This document shows positions 1-7,959 of a stretch of DNA of 64,000 bases, one piece after another (position 1 is the first letter of the stretch; each line of letters begins with the position of its first letter). The translations under genes were made by a program, and so were the position numbers. The notes below the pieces were generated by a model that was not told the origin of the DNA, ran no database searches, and worked only from the letters and a program-made list of their open reading frames with translations. This DNA comes from M3007 sp964550795 (lineage in GTDB: Bacteria > Bacteroidota > Bacteroidia > Chitinophagales > Saprospiraceae). The stretch lies in assembly GCA_964550795.1 (NCBI GenBank), contig CAZKBH010000011.1:1-64000 (forward strand). Direction: 5' to 3'.

Positions 1-74
1 TTCTGAAATCGAGACCTATAAGGTTTTTAAAACCTTATAGGTCTGGTAGCAAGACGAAAATATCCAGTAGTATG
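1..74. repeat. MITE-like palindromic element, copy 1 (cut by window edge)
   Basis: The core is a palindrome (arms AGACCTATAAGGTTTT and its complement) followed by the terminal motif TCCAGTAGTATG. The same core and terminal motif recur at 4931-5020, 37574-37656 and 44395-44481. This copy lies in the opposite orientation to the 4931 copy, and its other terminus lies beyond the left edge of the window. Confidence 0.7.
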
Positions 75-102
75 CCTTCACACACACCATCTTCTATATT
101 TT

Positions 103-573
103 ATGCACAAAATCTTCTTATGCTTGTTGTTGGCTAATTCCCTTTCCGCAAGCACCCCGAACAACACCCCGAACAACATCCCGAACAAGCTCTTTCAGGA
201 TGATCTTTCCAGCTTCGATTGCGCGCTTTCTGACCTCACTTTGCTGGAGGAATACGTACAAGAAAGCAATGCGACCCAAGCTCAAATGCTTCAGGAAAAC
301 AACCCACTAGCCCAGTTTGTAACCCAGGAGTATGATTTGGCCGAGACACTTTTCAGTATCACTGAGCCTGAAAAAGAACGGCTCCTCGGGATACCCGGCT
401 TTTTCTGGGGCTTTTGCTGCTCATTTGTGGGTATGTTTTTGGTTTATCTTGCCATTGACAATCCAGAAGCCAAAAAGAGAGAGGGCAAACAAGCTATTTT
501 AGGTTGTGCCCTAAGTACGCTGGTTATGGTAGGTGCCTACCTATGGCTTCTGAGTATTTCTTGGTATTACTGA
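103..573 (+). CDS. hypothetical membrane protein, 156 aa
   Basis: A cleavable signal peptide is likely (MHKIFLCLLLANSLSAS). It is followed by a short Asn/Pro-rich stretch with three PNN/PNK repeats, an acidic helical region of about 80 residues, and two predicted membrane helices near residues 100-120 and 131-152 (GFFWGFCCSFVGMFLVYLA and ILGCALSTLVMVGAYLWLL). The gene converges on the DUF2752 gene just downstream. Both are small membrane proteins, but no functional link can be shown. I recognise no family. The ATG at 103 is the only start that keeps the signal peptide. Confidence 0.7.
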   Translation: MHKIFLCLLLANSLSASTPNNTPNNIPNKLFQDDLSSFDCALSDLTLLEEYVQESNATQAQMLQENNPLAQFVTQEYDLAETLFSITEPEKERLLGIPGFFWGFCCSFVGMFLVYLAIDNPEAKKREGKQAILGCALSTLVMVGAYLWLLSISWYY

Positions 574-600
574 TGCTGCTGATGGTATTCACACGATGGT

Positions 601-918
601 CTAAAGCTCTGGTGACACCTTTTTCAACGTTCTCCAGGCTTTCCAATCTGTCCAGAACCATTTGGCCCAAAAGAATGCGAAGACTGGGAATACAATGAAA
701 CTGAGCAGGTTATAATCAAACGCGGCATCAAAATCAAAATGAATCAGGTGCATACAAGCCCTGGTCAACCCGCAACCGGGACATTCCTCATTCAAAAACA
801 ACATGGATGGACAAAGGGGAATACCCGTATTGAAATAATCCTTGGGCAGCAAAAGCAGCACAACAGGGACCATTACCCAGAATAACAACCTTAGAACGAG
901 TATATTCGAACGGCTCAT
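601..918 (-). CDS. DUF2752 family membrane protein
   Basis: The 105-residue protein has the DUF2752 signature CPGCGLTRA, preceded by a hydrophobic helix (residues about 8-24) and followed by a second helix (LLSFIVFPVFAFFWA). DUF2752 proteins are small two-helix membrane proteins common in Bacteroidota; the conserved Cys pair and Thr-Arg are typical and their role is unknown. It is convergent with the hypothetical membrane protein at 103-573. A strong hairpin (935-986) lies directly upstream, so the gene is probably insulated from the YqaE/Pmp3-type gene beyond it on the same strand. Confidence 0.85.
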   Translation of the reverse strand: MSRSNILVLRLLFWVMVPVVLLLLPKDYFNTGIPLCPSMLFLNEECPGCGLTRACMHLIHFDFDAAFDYNLLSFIVFPVFAFFWAKWFWTDWKAWRTLKKVSPEL

Positions 919-934
919 AGATTTATATCAAAAG

Positions 935-986
935 AAAAGGGGCTGTTTTTGCGAAACCTGAACGGTTAACAAAAACAGCCCCTTTT
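935..986 (-). terminator. hairpin terminator
   Basis: Arms of 17 bp (AAAAGGGGCTGTTTTTG and its complement, 935-951 and 970-986) enclose an 18-nt loop. Read on the minus strand the hairpin follows the stop codon of the YqaE/Pmp3-like gene by 12 nt, and the downstream arm ends in a T run. Confidence 0.75.
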
Positions 987-998
987 GAAATTCAGTAA

Positions 999-1481
999 TT
1001 AAGCGTAGTAATCTTTCATTTTGATCAATGCGTAGATGATACCAGGCAGACCGCAAAGGAAAGAGAGCAACAAAGCCCACAACCAGTCATTTCCCTGCCA
1101 GTCAGTAGCCAAACCAACCGCGAGGAAAGGAATAAAGATTGCAAGGATGATGTACACCCCTTTTTCAATGCCAGGCGCAGCCCAACCATCGTTAGATTTC
1201 ATAGATGCAGCTACTTTTTTCTGCACCTTTTTCATTTTCATTTTTGCAACTTTGAAGCCTACTTTCTCCTTCAGCGTCATTTTCTTTCCGGTCATTTCTT
1301 CTACCTGACGGATCGAAAGTTGGCTGAAATCTTGTGTAGAAAGGGTCTGAAGCATTGCTTCCACTTTTTGTGCCTGCTCAGGTGTGATGGCAACCGGCGA
1401 CTGTGGCACTACATCCATGGAGAATGCATTGAATGCAAAGAAGCAAAGAAGCAGTGTGATTAAGGAAGTACGTAAATTCAT
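999..1481 (-). CDS. YqaE/Pmp3 family membrane protein with N-terminal extension
   Basis: The last 50 residues hold two membrane helices with the Pmp3/YqaE pattern (ILAIFIPFLAVGLATDW, then LLLSFLCGLPGIIYALI). Before this lie a signal peptide (MNLRTSLITLLLCFFAFNAFS) and about 85 residues rich in Lys and Gln, including MKMKKVQKK. Classical YqaE is about 50 residues; Bacteroidota homologues often carry this secreted N-terminal extension. I chose the ATG at 1481 over 1496 because it begins the signal peptide. The gene is followed by the 935-986 terminator. The function of the family is unclear; fungal and plant relatives affect membrane potential and salt tolerance. Confidence 0.8.
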   Translation of the reverse strand: MNLRTSLITLLLCFFAFNAFSMDVVPQSPVAITPEQAQKVEAMLQTLSTQDFSQLSIRQVEEMTGKKMTLKEKVGFKVAKMKMKKVQKKVAASMKSNDGWAAPGIEKGVYIILAIFIPFLAVGLATDWQGNDWLWALLLSFLCGLPGIIYALIKMKDYYA

Positions 1482-1659
1482 GTGATAGGGTAACAATATT
1501 TGAATGCCTACTTTATCAAGGCTTTTCGGCTTTGGCCTCCTACTTTTTTAAAGGATGTTCGGTCGTTTCCCTCGCTGCGAAGGTGCGGAATGTGCTGCAA
1601 TCTTGCATCCGTTTTTGAAAAAAAACTTGCGTCCCTGCTTTTTAGTGAACCCCAGAAAT

Positions 1660-1718
1660 GTGTGGCACACCTAAATTCGAGTTTTGATAATCAATGTGAT
1701 CGTCGAGGTGTGCCACAC
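1660..1718. repeat. 13-bp inverted repeat upstream of LolA-like gene
   Basis: GTGTGGCACACCT at 1660-1672 recurs inverted at 1706-1718. The flank TGGCACACCTAAATT also occurs at 34119-34133, so this is a dispersed element rather than a dedicated operator. The rest of the 1482-1796 gap shows no gene apart from the promoter at 1757-1788. Confidence 0.55.
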
Positions 1719-1756
1719 TTTTCTGAACACTCCCATCCAGGAGAAGCCATGCGGTT

Positions 1757-1788
1757 GTTGGTCGGTACAAAAAGCTGCGTTACATTTG
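1757..1788 (+). promoter_or_regulatory. Bacteroidota-type promoter, near-leaderless
   Basis: GTTG at 1757-1760, exactly 20 bp, then TACATTTG at 1781-1788 (consensus TTTG and TAnnTTTG). The ATG of the LolA-like gene begins at 1797, only 8 nt after the -7 box, so the transcript should start at or within a few bases of the start codon. Confidence 0.55.
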
Positions 1789-1796
1789 TCACTGCT

Positions 1797-2503
1797 ATGC
1801 ACAAAACTACCCATTGTATCTCTTTGCTCTTGTTGGCCTTTTTGGCCCATTCCATCCAGGCCCAGTCTGCCTTTTTCCGCTTCAAAGCCGACTTCTCCAT
1901 CAAAGAAAAAGAAACCGAAAAAGAACAGGGTCGCCTCATTACCGGAACGGTTTTTTTCGATAAAAATCTGGACAAAACGGTGTATAACATTCGTTTTCCG
2001 GAGCCTGAACAATGGCTCGTACAAGACACCTTCCTGTATCGAATGCAAGCCGACACCCTGGTTTCGCAGCGAATCGTGCCGCCCGTGGGCGAATTTTCCA
2101 TCTTTAACATGATTCTGAGCCAACAGCTCAATGATTTGGTCTGGCCAAAGTCGGCTACACCCCCAGTGATCTGNNNNNNNNNNTGCAACAAGTTGAGGAT
2201 CAGGTGATTGCCCAATGGTTGCCTCCCGAACAACTCAAGGATTACCTCGGCCCGGTCACCATTTCGCAAAAAAACAAGCGACTTCACGCAACCGCTTTTT
2301 ACGACAGAGCGGAAAATCTGGTGTCAAAATTCTATTTCCAGGATTATTCCGTCCACGAGGGTTTGCCCGTTCCGGGAAAAGTTTACCAGATTTTCTACCG
2401 CACAGAAGGCGAATTTGTGCGCCTCATGACTTTAAAAAACATTCAAATCAATCAATTGGATGAAGACCATATATACGATTTTACTGTGCCTGCTGGCCAA
2501 TAG
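1797..2503 (+). CDS. LolA-like secreted protein, with frameshift and gap
   Basis: Signal peptide MHKTTHCISLLLLAFLAHSIQAQ, then a beta-rich sequence resembling the LolA-like outer-membrane lipoprotein carriers found beside YidD in Bacteroidota. The reading frame breaks near 2137: inserting one base after GATTT gives NDFGLAKVGYTPSDL up to the N run (2174-2183), and the frame then continues across exactly ten Ns into QQVEDQVIAQWLPPEQL and to the stop at 2503. As printed, the upstream frame instead reads NDLVWPKSATPPVI. The break beside a gap suggests an assembly error, but a true frameshift is possible. It overlaps yidD by 44 bp. Confidence 0.65.
2174..2183. other. assembly gap (10 N)
   Basis: Ten unknown bases inside the LolA-like gene. 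Ten is compatible with the frame on both sides once the upstream one-base frameshift is repaired. Confidence 0.99.
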
Positions 2504-2864
2504 TCTGCTGGCACAAAAAGCGGATAAACAAGACATTACATTGCTAAATCAGGCGTTTGGGGCGGCGCCTAAAGTCCGGCTGGCACAGCAGTACAGCCTC
2601 AGCAAAGAAAATTCAAACGAGTTGCAGGCCCTGCTCTCCGGGCTTTTTTTGGTCTATAAATCTTTTGTCTCCTCCCAAGACAACCAGCGTTGTAGCTTCC
2701 ACCCCTCCTGCTCTGAATTCGGACTGGAAGCAGTCAAAAAATTAGGCGTCGTTCGGGGCATCATCTGTACCTGCGACCGCCTCACGCGCTGCAACGGATT
2801 TAGTCAGGAACAATACGAAATTGACTTTGAACGCAGGGTTTTAAAAGATCCGGTAGGTTGGTAG
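2460..2864 (+). CDS. yidD: YidD family membrane protein insertion efficiency factor
   Basis: The central core CSFHPSCSEFGLEAVKK...RGIICTCDRLTRCN (residues about 80-115) matches YidD, a small protein that assists YidC in inserting inner-membrane proteins. Canonical YidD is about 70-85 residues; this 134-residue form has an added signal peptide (MKTIYTILLCLLANSLLAQ) and about 50 extra residues before the core, as is usual in Bacteroidota. Its ATG lies inside the end of the LolA-like gene (44-bp overlap), implying translational coupling. The two TPR genes downstream lie beyond a repeat-filled gap. Confidence 0.9.
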   Translation: MKTIYTILLCLLANSLLAQKADKQDITLLNQAFGAAPKVRLAQQYSLSKENSNELQALLSGLFLVYKSFVSSQDNQRCSFHPSCSEFGLEAVKKLGVVRGIICTCDRLTRCNGFSQEQYEIDFERRVLKDPVGW

Positions 2865-3062
2865 ACCTAAAAAGTTCGCCGCCGAAGCGGTGTTAAAATG
2901 GTTAGATTTTTCGACAGCCAAAGCCTTTTTGGTTACTTGTTGGGCTCAAAAAGTGACAAAATATGGCTAAAGCATTGATTTTAAGCAATCACAGATCCGT
3001 TCCCTTCCGCCCGGGCTGGTCACTTTGGCTCGGCATCTGTACTTTCTTTTNNNNNNNNNNAC
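2865..3062. repeat. intergenic stretch with dispersed repeat, copy 1
   Basis: No gene is visible here. At 2918-2974 lies a repeat (AAGCCTTTTTGGTTACTTGT ... GGGCTCAAAAAGTGACAAAA ... GCTAAAG) that recurs at 43438-43492. Its halves are partly complementary (TTTTTGGTTACTT against AAGTGACAAAA). An N run (3051-3060) interrupts the rest. Confidence 0.6.
3051..3060. other. assembly gap (10 N)
   Basis: Ten unknown bases directly before a large nested palindrome. Such structures commonly break assemblies. Confidence 0.99.
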
Positions 3063-3217
3063 TTTAGCCGCATAGCGGCCTAAACGTCGGTAGCAATTAT
3101 TACGGAGCAGCAGACAAGGTGCGTAGCACCGTAACTTTTGCCAAATGTTGCGGTGCTACGCACCTTTGTAACCAAACTTGAATCCAATTCTACCGACCTT
3201 AGGCCGCTATGCGGCAA
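3063..3217. repeat. large nested palindrome
   Basis: Outer arms at about 3065-3098 and 3186-3217 (GCCGCATAGCGGCCTAAACG, CGTCGGTAG, AATT and complements), and an inner stem at 3115-3135 and 3147-3168 (AAGGTGCGTAGCACC and complement). No ORF is supported. The rest of the gap up to the TPR gene at 3276 holds nothing recognisable. Confidence 0.8.
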
Positions 3218-3275
3218 TCTGACAAAGTAGAATTAAGTAAGCCACGCTTTGATTTCCTCGTTTCTTTGCCCACAA

Positions 3276-4109
3276 ATGAAGCATTACCTCCCTTGCATCC
3301 TCCTCCTTTTAGGAGCCATCTCCCTTCCCGCACAGGACATTTACGACTACGCCGCCTCCCGCTCGTATGCCCGCTACTTGCTCCAATCCCAACAATTCAC
3401 TCTGGCCGCAGAGGAATATGAGCGACTCATCTTCATGCGCCCCGACAACGATACCCTCCGCGCCGATCTGCTCCGCGCCTACCGCAAAGGGAATACGCCC
3501 GAGCGTGGTCTGGAGCAATGGGCCAAATGGCAACGTACGCCGCGCTCCCCTACCCGACTGCTCCACACGGAGTATTCCAATCTCCTCTTGCGCGGCGGTT
3601 TTCCGGCAAAAGCACGGGAATTGGTGACCGAATCGCCTGTTTTGGACAGTATTCAAATTAGACGCACCCTCCTCTATGCCAATATGTTGGAACAAAAATG
3701 GCCCGAGGCAAACGGGTCGGTCAAAAAAATTCCGTCCACTGAAAAATTCCCGCAGCGCAAAGAAGTCGAAGCCCTGATTGAACGCGGCGAACAAACCAAA
3801 ATGAAAAAACCCTGGGTCGCCACAGCACTGTCCGTTCCTGTCCCGGGCTTGGGCAAGGTGTACGCGGGCGAGTGGAAAGATGGCGTCATCAGCCTGCTTT
3901 TTGTGGGCATCAATACCTGGCAGGCCGTTCGCCGCTTCGACCAGGAAGGCGTGGACACGTTCTGGGGCTGGATTCATGGAGGCTTCGCATTAGGGTTTTA
4001 TTCCGGCAATCTTTACGGTTCCCACAAAGCCGCCCGGCGACAAAATCAAAAGAAAATCAAGCGTTTACAACATGATACGGAAGCACTTATTTTTCCTTTG
4101 CTGGATTAG
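3276..4109 (+). CDS. TPR-containing secreted protein, paralogue 1
   Basis: Signal peptide MKHYLPCILLLLGAISLPAQ, then TPR-like helices (ARYLLQSQQFTLAAEEYERL; GFPAKARELV) over about residues 25-165. The C-terminal third has a Gly/Pro-rich motif VPVPGLGKVYAGEWKDGVIS followed by hydrophobic segments. The next gene repeats this design (LPGAGQFYAGDFKNGLNSL), so the two are tandem paralogues. The overlap of 38 bp with the next gene indicates coupled translation. The ATG at 3276 is chosen because it starts the signal peptide. Function unknown; the neighbourhood (LolA-like, YidD) suggests envelope biogenesis. Confidence 0.75.
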   Translation: MKHYLPCILLLLGAISLPAQDIYDYAASRSYARYLLQSQQFTLAAEEYERLIFMRPDNDTLRADLLRAYRKGNTPERGLEQWAKWQRTPRSPTRLLHTEYSNLLLRGGFPAKARELVTESPVLDSIQIRRTLLYANMLEQKWPEANGSVKKIPSTEKFPQRKEVEALIERGEQTKMKKPWVATALSVPVPGLGKVYAGEWKDGVISLLFVGINTWQAVRRFDQEGVDTFWGWIHGGFALGFYSGNLYGSHKAARRQNQKKIKRLQHDTEALIFPLLD

Positions 4110-4917
4110 TACGGCCACTTTTTTGCCTGCGCAAACAGTGGAGGAAAGCCTGCTGTTTGCCCGCCAGCAATTGGCCGAGGGAAACCACCCCCTCGCGCTG
4201 AAAACCTACCAAAGGGTGCTCTTTTTTGGTAAGGATCGTTTCCGCGACGAGTGTCAGCGCCAGTTGGCCGCACTGTACGCCGAACAGGGCGATTTTGCAA
4301 AAGCCATATTTTACTACGATCTGCTGTACGAAAGTGCCACCTCGGATAGCCTGCGATACGATGCTTCGTTCAACAAAACAGGAATCCTGATGCTCCAAAA
4401 TCAGTTTAAAAAGGCGCTTTTGGAACTGCTATCACTGCCTAAAAGTCTGCCCGAGCCTTGGAAATCCAGAAAACAATTATACCTCGGTGCGGCGCATTTT
4501 GGCATTCGGGAATTTGAGCTGGCACGCCAGGATTTGTTGCCACTTTTTGCCGAAAACGATGCCGAAGGGCGGGCAACCTTTGAACGCCTCATGCGCCAGG
4601 CAGAACGCACCGCCAGAAAAAGCCCCAAGACCGCCCGTATCCTGAGTATGGTGTTGCCAGGCGCTGGTCAGTTTTACGCCGGCGATTTCAAAAACGGCCT
4701 TAATTCCCTGATCCTCAATGCTTTATTGGGATATTGGTTTGTATCCACCGGCATTTCATACAGCTTGGTAGATGCTTTCGCAACCGTGACCCCTTGGTTT
4801 TTTAGGTACTATGGCGGCGGAGTTCGGCGGGCCGGTGAGATCTTGGAAAAGAAACAAGAAGCCCGGCTGCGGAGCATTTTCAGGAAGAGTTTGGAAACCA
4901 TCCCTACGGGATACTAA
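4072..4917 (+). CDS. TPR-containing secreted protein, paralogue 2
   Basis: 281 residues. Signal peptide MIRKHLFFLCWISTATFLPAQ, TPR-like repeats (ARQQLAEGNHPLALKTYQRV; QGDFAKAIFYYDLL; FGIREFELARQDLL), then the conserved MVLPGAGQFYAGDFKNGLNS motif and a hydrophobic segment (LILNALLGYWFVSTGISY). It has the same domain order as the preceding gene, which it overlaps by 38 bp. The PGxGxxYAGxxKxGxxS motif with flanking hydrophobic helices may be a membrane-anchoring module; no catalytic residues are evident. Confidence 0.75.
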   Translation: MIRKHLFFLCWISTATFLPAQTVEESLLFARQQLAEGNHPLALKTYQRVLFFGKDRFRDECQRQLAALYAEQGDFAKAIFYYDLLYESATSDSLRYDASFNKTGILMLQNQFKKALLELLSLPKSLPEPWKSRKQLYLGAAHFGIREFELARQDLLPLFAENDAEGRATFERLMRQAERTARKSPKTARILSMVLPGAGQFYAGDFKNGLNSLILNALLGYWFVSTGISYSLVDAFATVTPWFFRYYGGGVRRAGEILEKKQEARLRSIFRKSLETIPTGY

Positions 4918-4930
4918 AGCGGAGCCGCCC

Positions 4931-5020
4931 CACACTACTGGACATTTTTGTTTTGCCACCAGACCTATAAGGTTTTTGGAAACCTTATAGGTCTCGATAT
5001 CGGAAATGTCCAGTAGTATG
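4931..5020. repeat. MITE-like palindromic element, copy 2 (full length)
   Basis: Terminal inverted repeats built on ACTACTGGACATTT and complement, extended here by CCGCCCCA on the left and GGGGCGG on the right, flank a central palindrome AGACCTATAAGGTTTT/complement. About 90 bp with no coding potential. It is the best-preserved copy for both ends. Confidence 0.8.
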
Positions 5021-5137
5021 GGGCGGAACACTTATTTTTTCTTTTTATAAAAATTCGGGATGACCCATGTAAGGGGTTTTCTACCTTCGCTCCTGTAATT
5101 TTTTTTGACACCTTTATACATCACTTACCAGTCTAAA

Positions 5138-5788
5138 ATGACCTCTGCATTTCCTTCTGAGAAAAAAACCGTGAAACACATTGCCATCGCCGGGAATATT
5201 GGCGCGGGCAAAACGACGCTCACCGAGATGCTGGCCAAAAATTTTGGCTGGGACGTACACTACGAAAATACCGAAAACAACCCCTATCTCTCGGATTTTT
5301 ACCTGGACATGAAGCGTTGGTCGTTCAACCTTCAGGTCTTTTTCCTCTCCAGTCGTTACCAACAGGTTCTGCGCATCCTGCAAGGCAATCGGACGGTGAT
5401 TCAGGATCGCACCATTTACGAGGATGCCTTCATTTTTGCCCCCAACCTCGCGGATATGGGCCTGATGGAGCGTCGCGATTTTGAAAACTACCTCACCTTG
5501 TTTCACTCCATCGTTTCGCAAGTAAAAGCGCCGGATCTGCTCATCTACCTCAAAGCAAGCATCCCAACGCTGGTCGAACACATTCAAATGCGCGGGCGGG
5601 ACTATGAAGGCAGCATCAGCCTCGATTACCTCAAACGCCTCAACGACCGTTACGACAACTGGATCAATGGCTACCGAGAAGGTAAACTGCTGATTATCAA
5701 TGTAGATAACCTCGATTTTTCGAGCAATAAAGAACATGCTGCCAAAGTTCTGGAAATGGTACAGGCAGAATTACACGGTCTTTTTTAA
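5138..5788 (+). CDS. deoxynucleoside kinase
   Basis: A 216-residue nucleoside kinase of the dNK/dGK family, which phosphorylates deoxynucleosides for dNTP salvage. P-loop GNIGAGKTTLTEML near residues 20-33, the substrate-site sequence with ENTENNPYL, the base-binding RYQQ and the DR motif in QDRTIYEDA, and the Arg-rich lid MRGRDYEGSIS. The ATG at 5138 is preferred over 5105, whose 11 extra residues are not family-like. The SDR gene begins 7 nt after the stop, so they are probably co-transcribed. TACCTTCG at 5092-5099 is a possible variant -7 box. Confidence 0.92.
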   Translation: MTSAFPSEKKTVKHIAIAGNIGAGKTTLTEMLAKNFGWDVHYENTENNPYLSDFYLDMKRWSFNLQVFFLSSRYQQVLRILQGNRTVIQDRTIYEDAFIFAPNLADMGLMERRDFENYLTLFHSIVSQVKAPDLLIYLKASIPTLVEHIQMRGRDYEGSISLDYLKRLNDRYDNWINGYREGKLLIINVDNLDFSSNKEHAAKVLEMVQAELHGLF

Positions 5789-5795
5789 AACTCCT

Positions 5796-6506
5796 ATGAC
5801 AAAAAAAATCACCCTGATATCGGGCGCCTCGCGGGGCATTGGTCGTGCAGTAGCCATCCGACTGGCGCATGAAGGCCACTTCGTCATCGTGCTGGCGCGC
5901 AATGCCGAGGAAATTGGCGAACTCGAACACGAGATTGACGAATCAGGTGGTAAAGCCCTCGGTTTTGTGTGCGATATTTCAAACGAACAACAAGTCAACG
6001 AAACCGTTGCAGAAGTTATTCGCGATTTTAATCGCATTGATTGCCTCGTAAACAACGCTGGGATCGGAGTCTTCAAACCCGCCGAAGAAATTACCCACGA
6101 CGACTGGACGAGCGTGATGGACGTGAATGTAAAAGGTACTTTTTTGCTCACCAAGGCAGTGTTGCCCCACATGAAAATCGCCGGATCAGGGCATATTTTG
6201 GGCATCGCCTCCGATGTCTCCAAACGGACTTTCGCCCAGGGCAGCCTTTACACCGCAAGCAAATACGCCCAGCACGCCTTTTTTGAAAGTCTGCGCCGCG
6301 AGGTTCATCCACTCGGGATCAAAGTAAGTGTGGTGTATCCCGGTCTGGTGGACACCTATTTTCATGGCGAAGAACAAGGCGAAGCCAAACAAGCCAAATT
6401 CCTCCATGCCGACGACATTGCCTCCGCGGTTTCCTTTATCCTGAACGCTCCGCCGCACATGCTCGTGGATGAGTTGATGCTGCACCCGATGAGCCAGGAA
6501 TGGTGA
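5796..6506 (+). CDS. short-chain dehydrogenase/reductase (SDR)
   Basis: A classical SDR of 236 residues: cofactor-binding SGASRGIGRAVA (TGxxxGxG type), the NNAGIGVF motif, a catalytic Ser at about IASDVS, and the YTASK motif holding the Tyr and Lys. The NxxG region DVNVKGTFLLTKAVL is also typical. The substrate cannot be told from sequence. The ATG at 5796 directly precedes the Rossmann strand; 5736 would add 20 out-of-family residues overlapping the kinase. A 9-bp repeat array begins within a few bases of the stop codon. Confidence 0.9.
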   Translation: MTKKITLISGASRGIGRAVAIRLAHEGHFVIVLARNAEEIGELEHEIDESGGKALGFVCDISNEQQVNETVAEVIRDFNRIDCLVNNAGIGVFKPAEEITHDDWTSVMDVNVKGTFLLTKAVLPHMKIAGSGHILGIASDVSKRTFAQGSLYTASKYAQHAFFESLRREVHPLGIKVSVVYPGLVDTYFHGEEQGEAKQAKFLHADDIASAVSFILNAPPHMLVDELMLHPMSQEW

Positions 6507-6510
6507 AATT

Positions 6511-6612
6511 AATGTGGACAATTTTTTAATGTGGACAATGTGGGGAATTTTTTAATGTGGTCAATGGGTTTAATGTGGTCAATGTGTTTAATGTGGTCAA
6601 TGTGGGGAGGGC
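6511..6612. repeat. 9-bp AATGTGGTC tandem array, plus orientation
   Basis: Repeats of AATGTGGTC, AATGTGGAC, AATGTGGGG and TTTAATGTGG begin 5 nt after the stop codon of the SDR gene. An inverted partner array lies at 6866-6992. Units diverge by one or two bases. No spacers of constant length occur, so this is not a CRISPR array. The stretch between the arrays holds the 6785 palindrome and no gene. Confidence 0.85.
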
Positions 6613-6784
6613 TTGGCGGTGTGGGCGGCTTAAAAGAAAGTATGGTAAGAGAGCTTTGAGGTTTTGGTAAACATGAGTCACCCCAAATTTTACAATACTG
6701 CAAAAACGGTATTCTGTTAGTAGGAGTTGTTTCAAAAGGTTTATATCAAAGATTAGGGCGGAATTTTGTTCCGTTTTCCAAGCT

Positions 6785-6819
6785 CAGACTTTCCAAGTTT
6801 TAAAAACTTGGAAAGTCTG
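6785..6819. repeat. palindrome CAGACTTTCCAAG, copy 1
   Basis: Perfect-armed palindrome (CAGACTTTCCAAGTTTT / AAAACTTGGAAAGTCTG). Further copies lie at 19474-19506 (intergenic) and 50488-50521 (inside the alkaline phosphatase gene). Confidence 0.85.
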
Positions 6820-6865
6820 TAAAGCCATCTGCCCCAGCAACCGGAACCGATCTTAGGCCTCGGTT

Positions 6866-6992
6866 CCATTGACCACATTTTTACCCGCCGAAGCTTCAGC
6901 GAAGGCGGGGCCCACATTCCACACATTGACCACATTCCACACATTGACCACATTTTCACACATTGACCACATTCCACACATTGACCACATTT
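6866..6992. repeat. 9-bp array, minus orientation, with embedded 35-bp module
   Basis: CCACATTGA-type units, the reverse complement of the 6511 array, run up to 5 bp before the ATG of the histidine kinase. A 35-bp module at 6879-6913 (contains CCGCCGAAGCTTCAGCG) interrupts the units and is identical, in reverse complement, to 16966-17000 inside another 9-bp array. Confidence 0.85.
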
Positions 6993-6996
6993 ATTC

Positions 6997-7959
6997 ATGA
7001 ATCGTTTTCGCGTCACCACCCTCTCCCATTTTGTCATTGGCTACATGATCCTGGCCTTTGGGTGGTGGTCGTTTCACCTGTGGCGGCAGAACGACCGGGT
7101 ATTTGATCGCGAAAAACAGCTTATTGAATTGCGTTCGCCCGGCGATTTGGCGGGGAATTCAGCGGCCTATATTCAGGCAGAAAAAACCTGGCAAAGTGGG
7201 CGGCGAATGGTGGTGGCCGAGGGACTTTTTTTTACCTTATGTCTCGTTTGGGGATTGTGGATCATTCGCCGGAGCGCGGCACGGGAGGTGAGTTTGGCGC
7301 GCCAACGACGGAATTTTTTGCTCAGCATCACCCACGAACTAAAATCACCCATCGCCTCCATGCGGCTGGTGTTGGAAACGCTCATCAAGCGCAATCTTAG
7401 CCCCGAACAACGCGCGCCCCTGCTCTCCAACGGACTTAAAGACGCAGACCGATTACAAAATCTGGTGGAAAGTTTGCTGCTCGGCGCACGTTTGGAAGAT
7501 AATTGGAGGCCGCACCACGAAATGGTGTCGTTTGAAGCATTGGCCGTGGACGTGTTGGACAGTCTTCGGGTTCGATTTCCGGAGGCGGATTTCAGGTTGA
7601 ACATCCCCGAAGGGCTTCCTACGGTGCAGGCCGATAAAATGGGACTTTCGGCTATCCTCCAAAATTTGCTGGAAAACGCCCAAAAATACTCACCGGAGGG
7701 AACGCCCATTGAACTTTCTGCCGCGCAGGTGGGCAGTAAACTCCAATTCTCAGTGGCAGATCAGGGCCAGGGAATTCCCGACGCAGAGAAACTATCCGTG
7801 TTCGATAAATTCTACCGCATGGGCAATGAAGAAACCCGCCAAAGCACCGGCACCGGACTGGGCTTATACATTGTAAATCAAGTGCTTAAAGCCCATGGCG
7901 GCCGGGTTCAAATTACTGACAACCAGCCCAGAGGAACGGTATTTACTGTTGAAATATGA
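6997..7959 (+). CDS. sensor histidine kinase (orphan)
   Basis: Two membrane helices (about residues 8-28 and 70-90) enclose a short periplasmic loop of about 45 residues, too small for a known sensor domain. HisKA follows with the phospho-acceptor His in SITHELKSPIASM, then an HATPase domain with N box LLENAQKYSPEG, G1 VADQGQGIPD and G2 GTGLGLYIV. No response regulator is nearby; instead the stop overlaps the prmC start (ATGA). The 9-bp array ends immediately before the start codon, so the leader is made of repeat DNA. Confidence 0.92.
   Translation: MNRFRVTTLSHFVIGYMILAFGWWSFHLWRQNDRVFDREKQLIELRSPGDLAGNSAAYIQAEKTWQSGRRMVVAEGLFFTLCLVWGLWIIRRSAAREVSLARQRRNFLLSITHELKSPIASMRLVLETLIKRNLSPEQRAPLLSNGLKDADRLQNLVESLLLGARLEDNWRPHHEMVSFEALAVDVLDSLRVRFPEADFRLNIPEGLPTVQADKMGLSAILQNLLENAQKYSPEGTPIELSAAQVGSKLQFSVADQGQGIPDAEKLSVFDKFYRMGNEETRQSTGTGLGLYIVNQVLKAHGGRVQITDNQPRGTVFTVEI

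Noticed and set aside
1660..1718. operator for the LolA-like gene
   Set aside because: The same 15-mer flank occurs at 34119-34133 in an unrelated setting, so a dispersed repeat is more likely.
6509..6735. ORFs encoding Thr/Leu/Asn-rich peptides (also at 12649-12861, 12758-12952 and 21640-21924)
   Set aside because: They are translations of the tandem arrays, with no family similarity and no consistent start.
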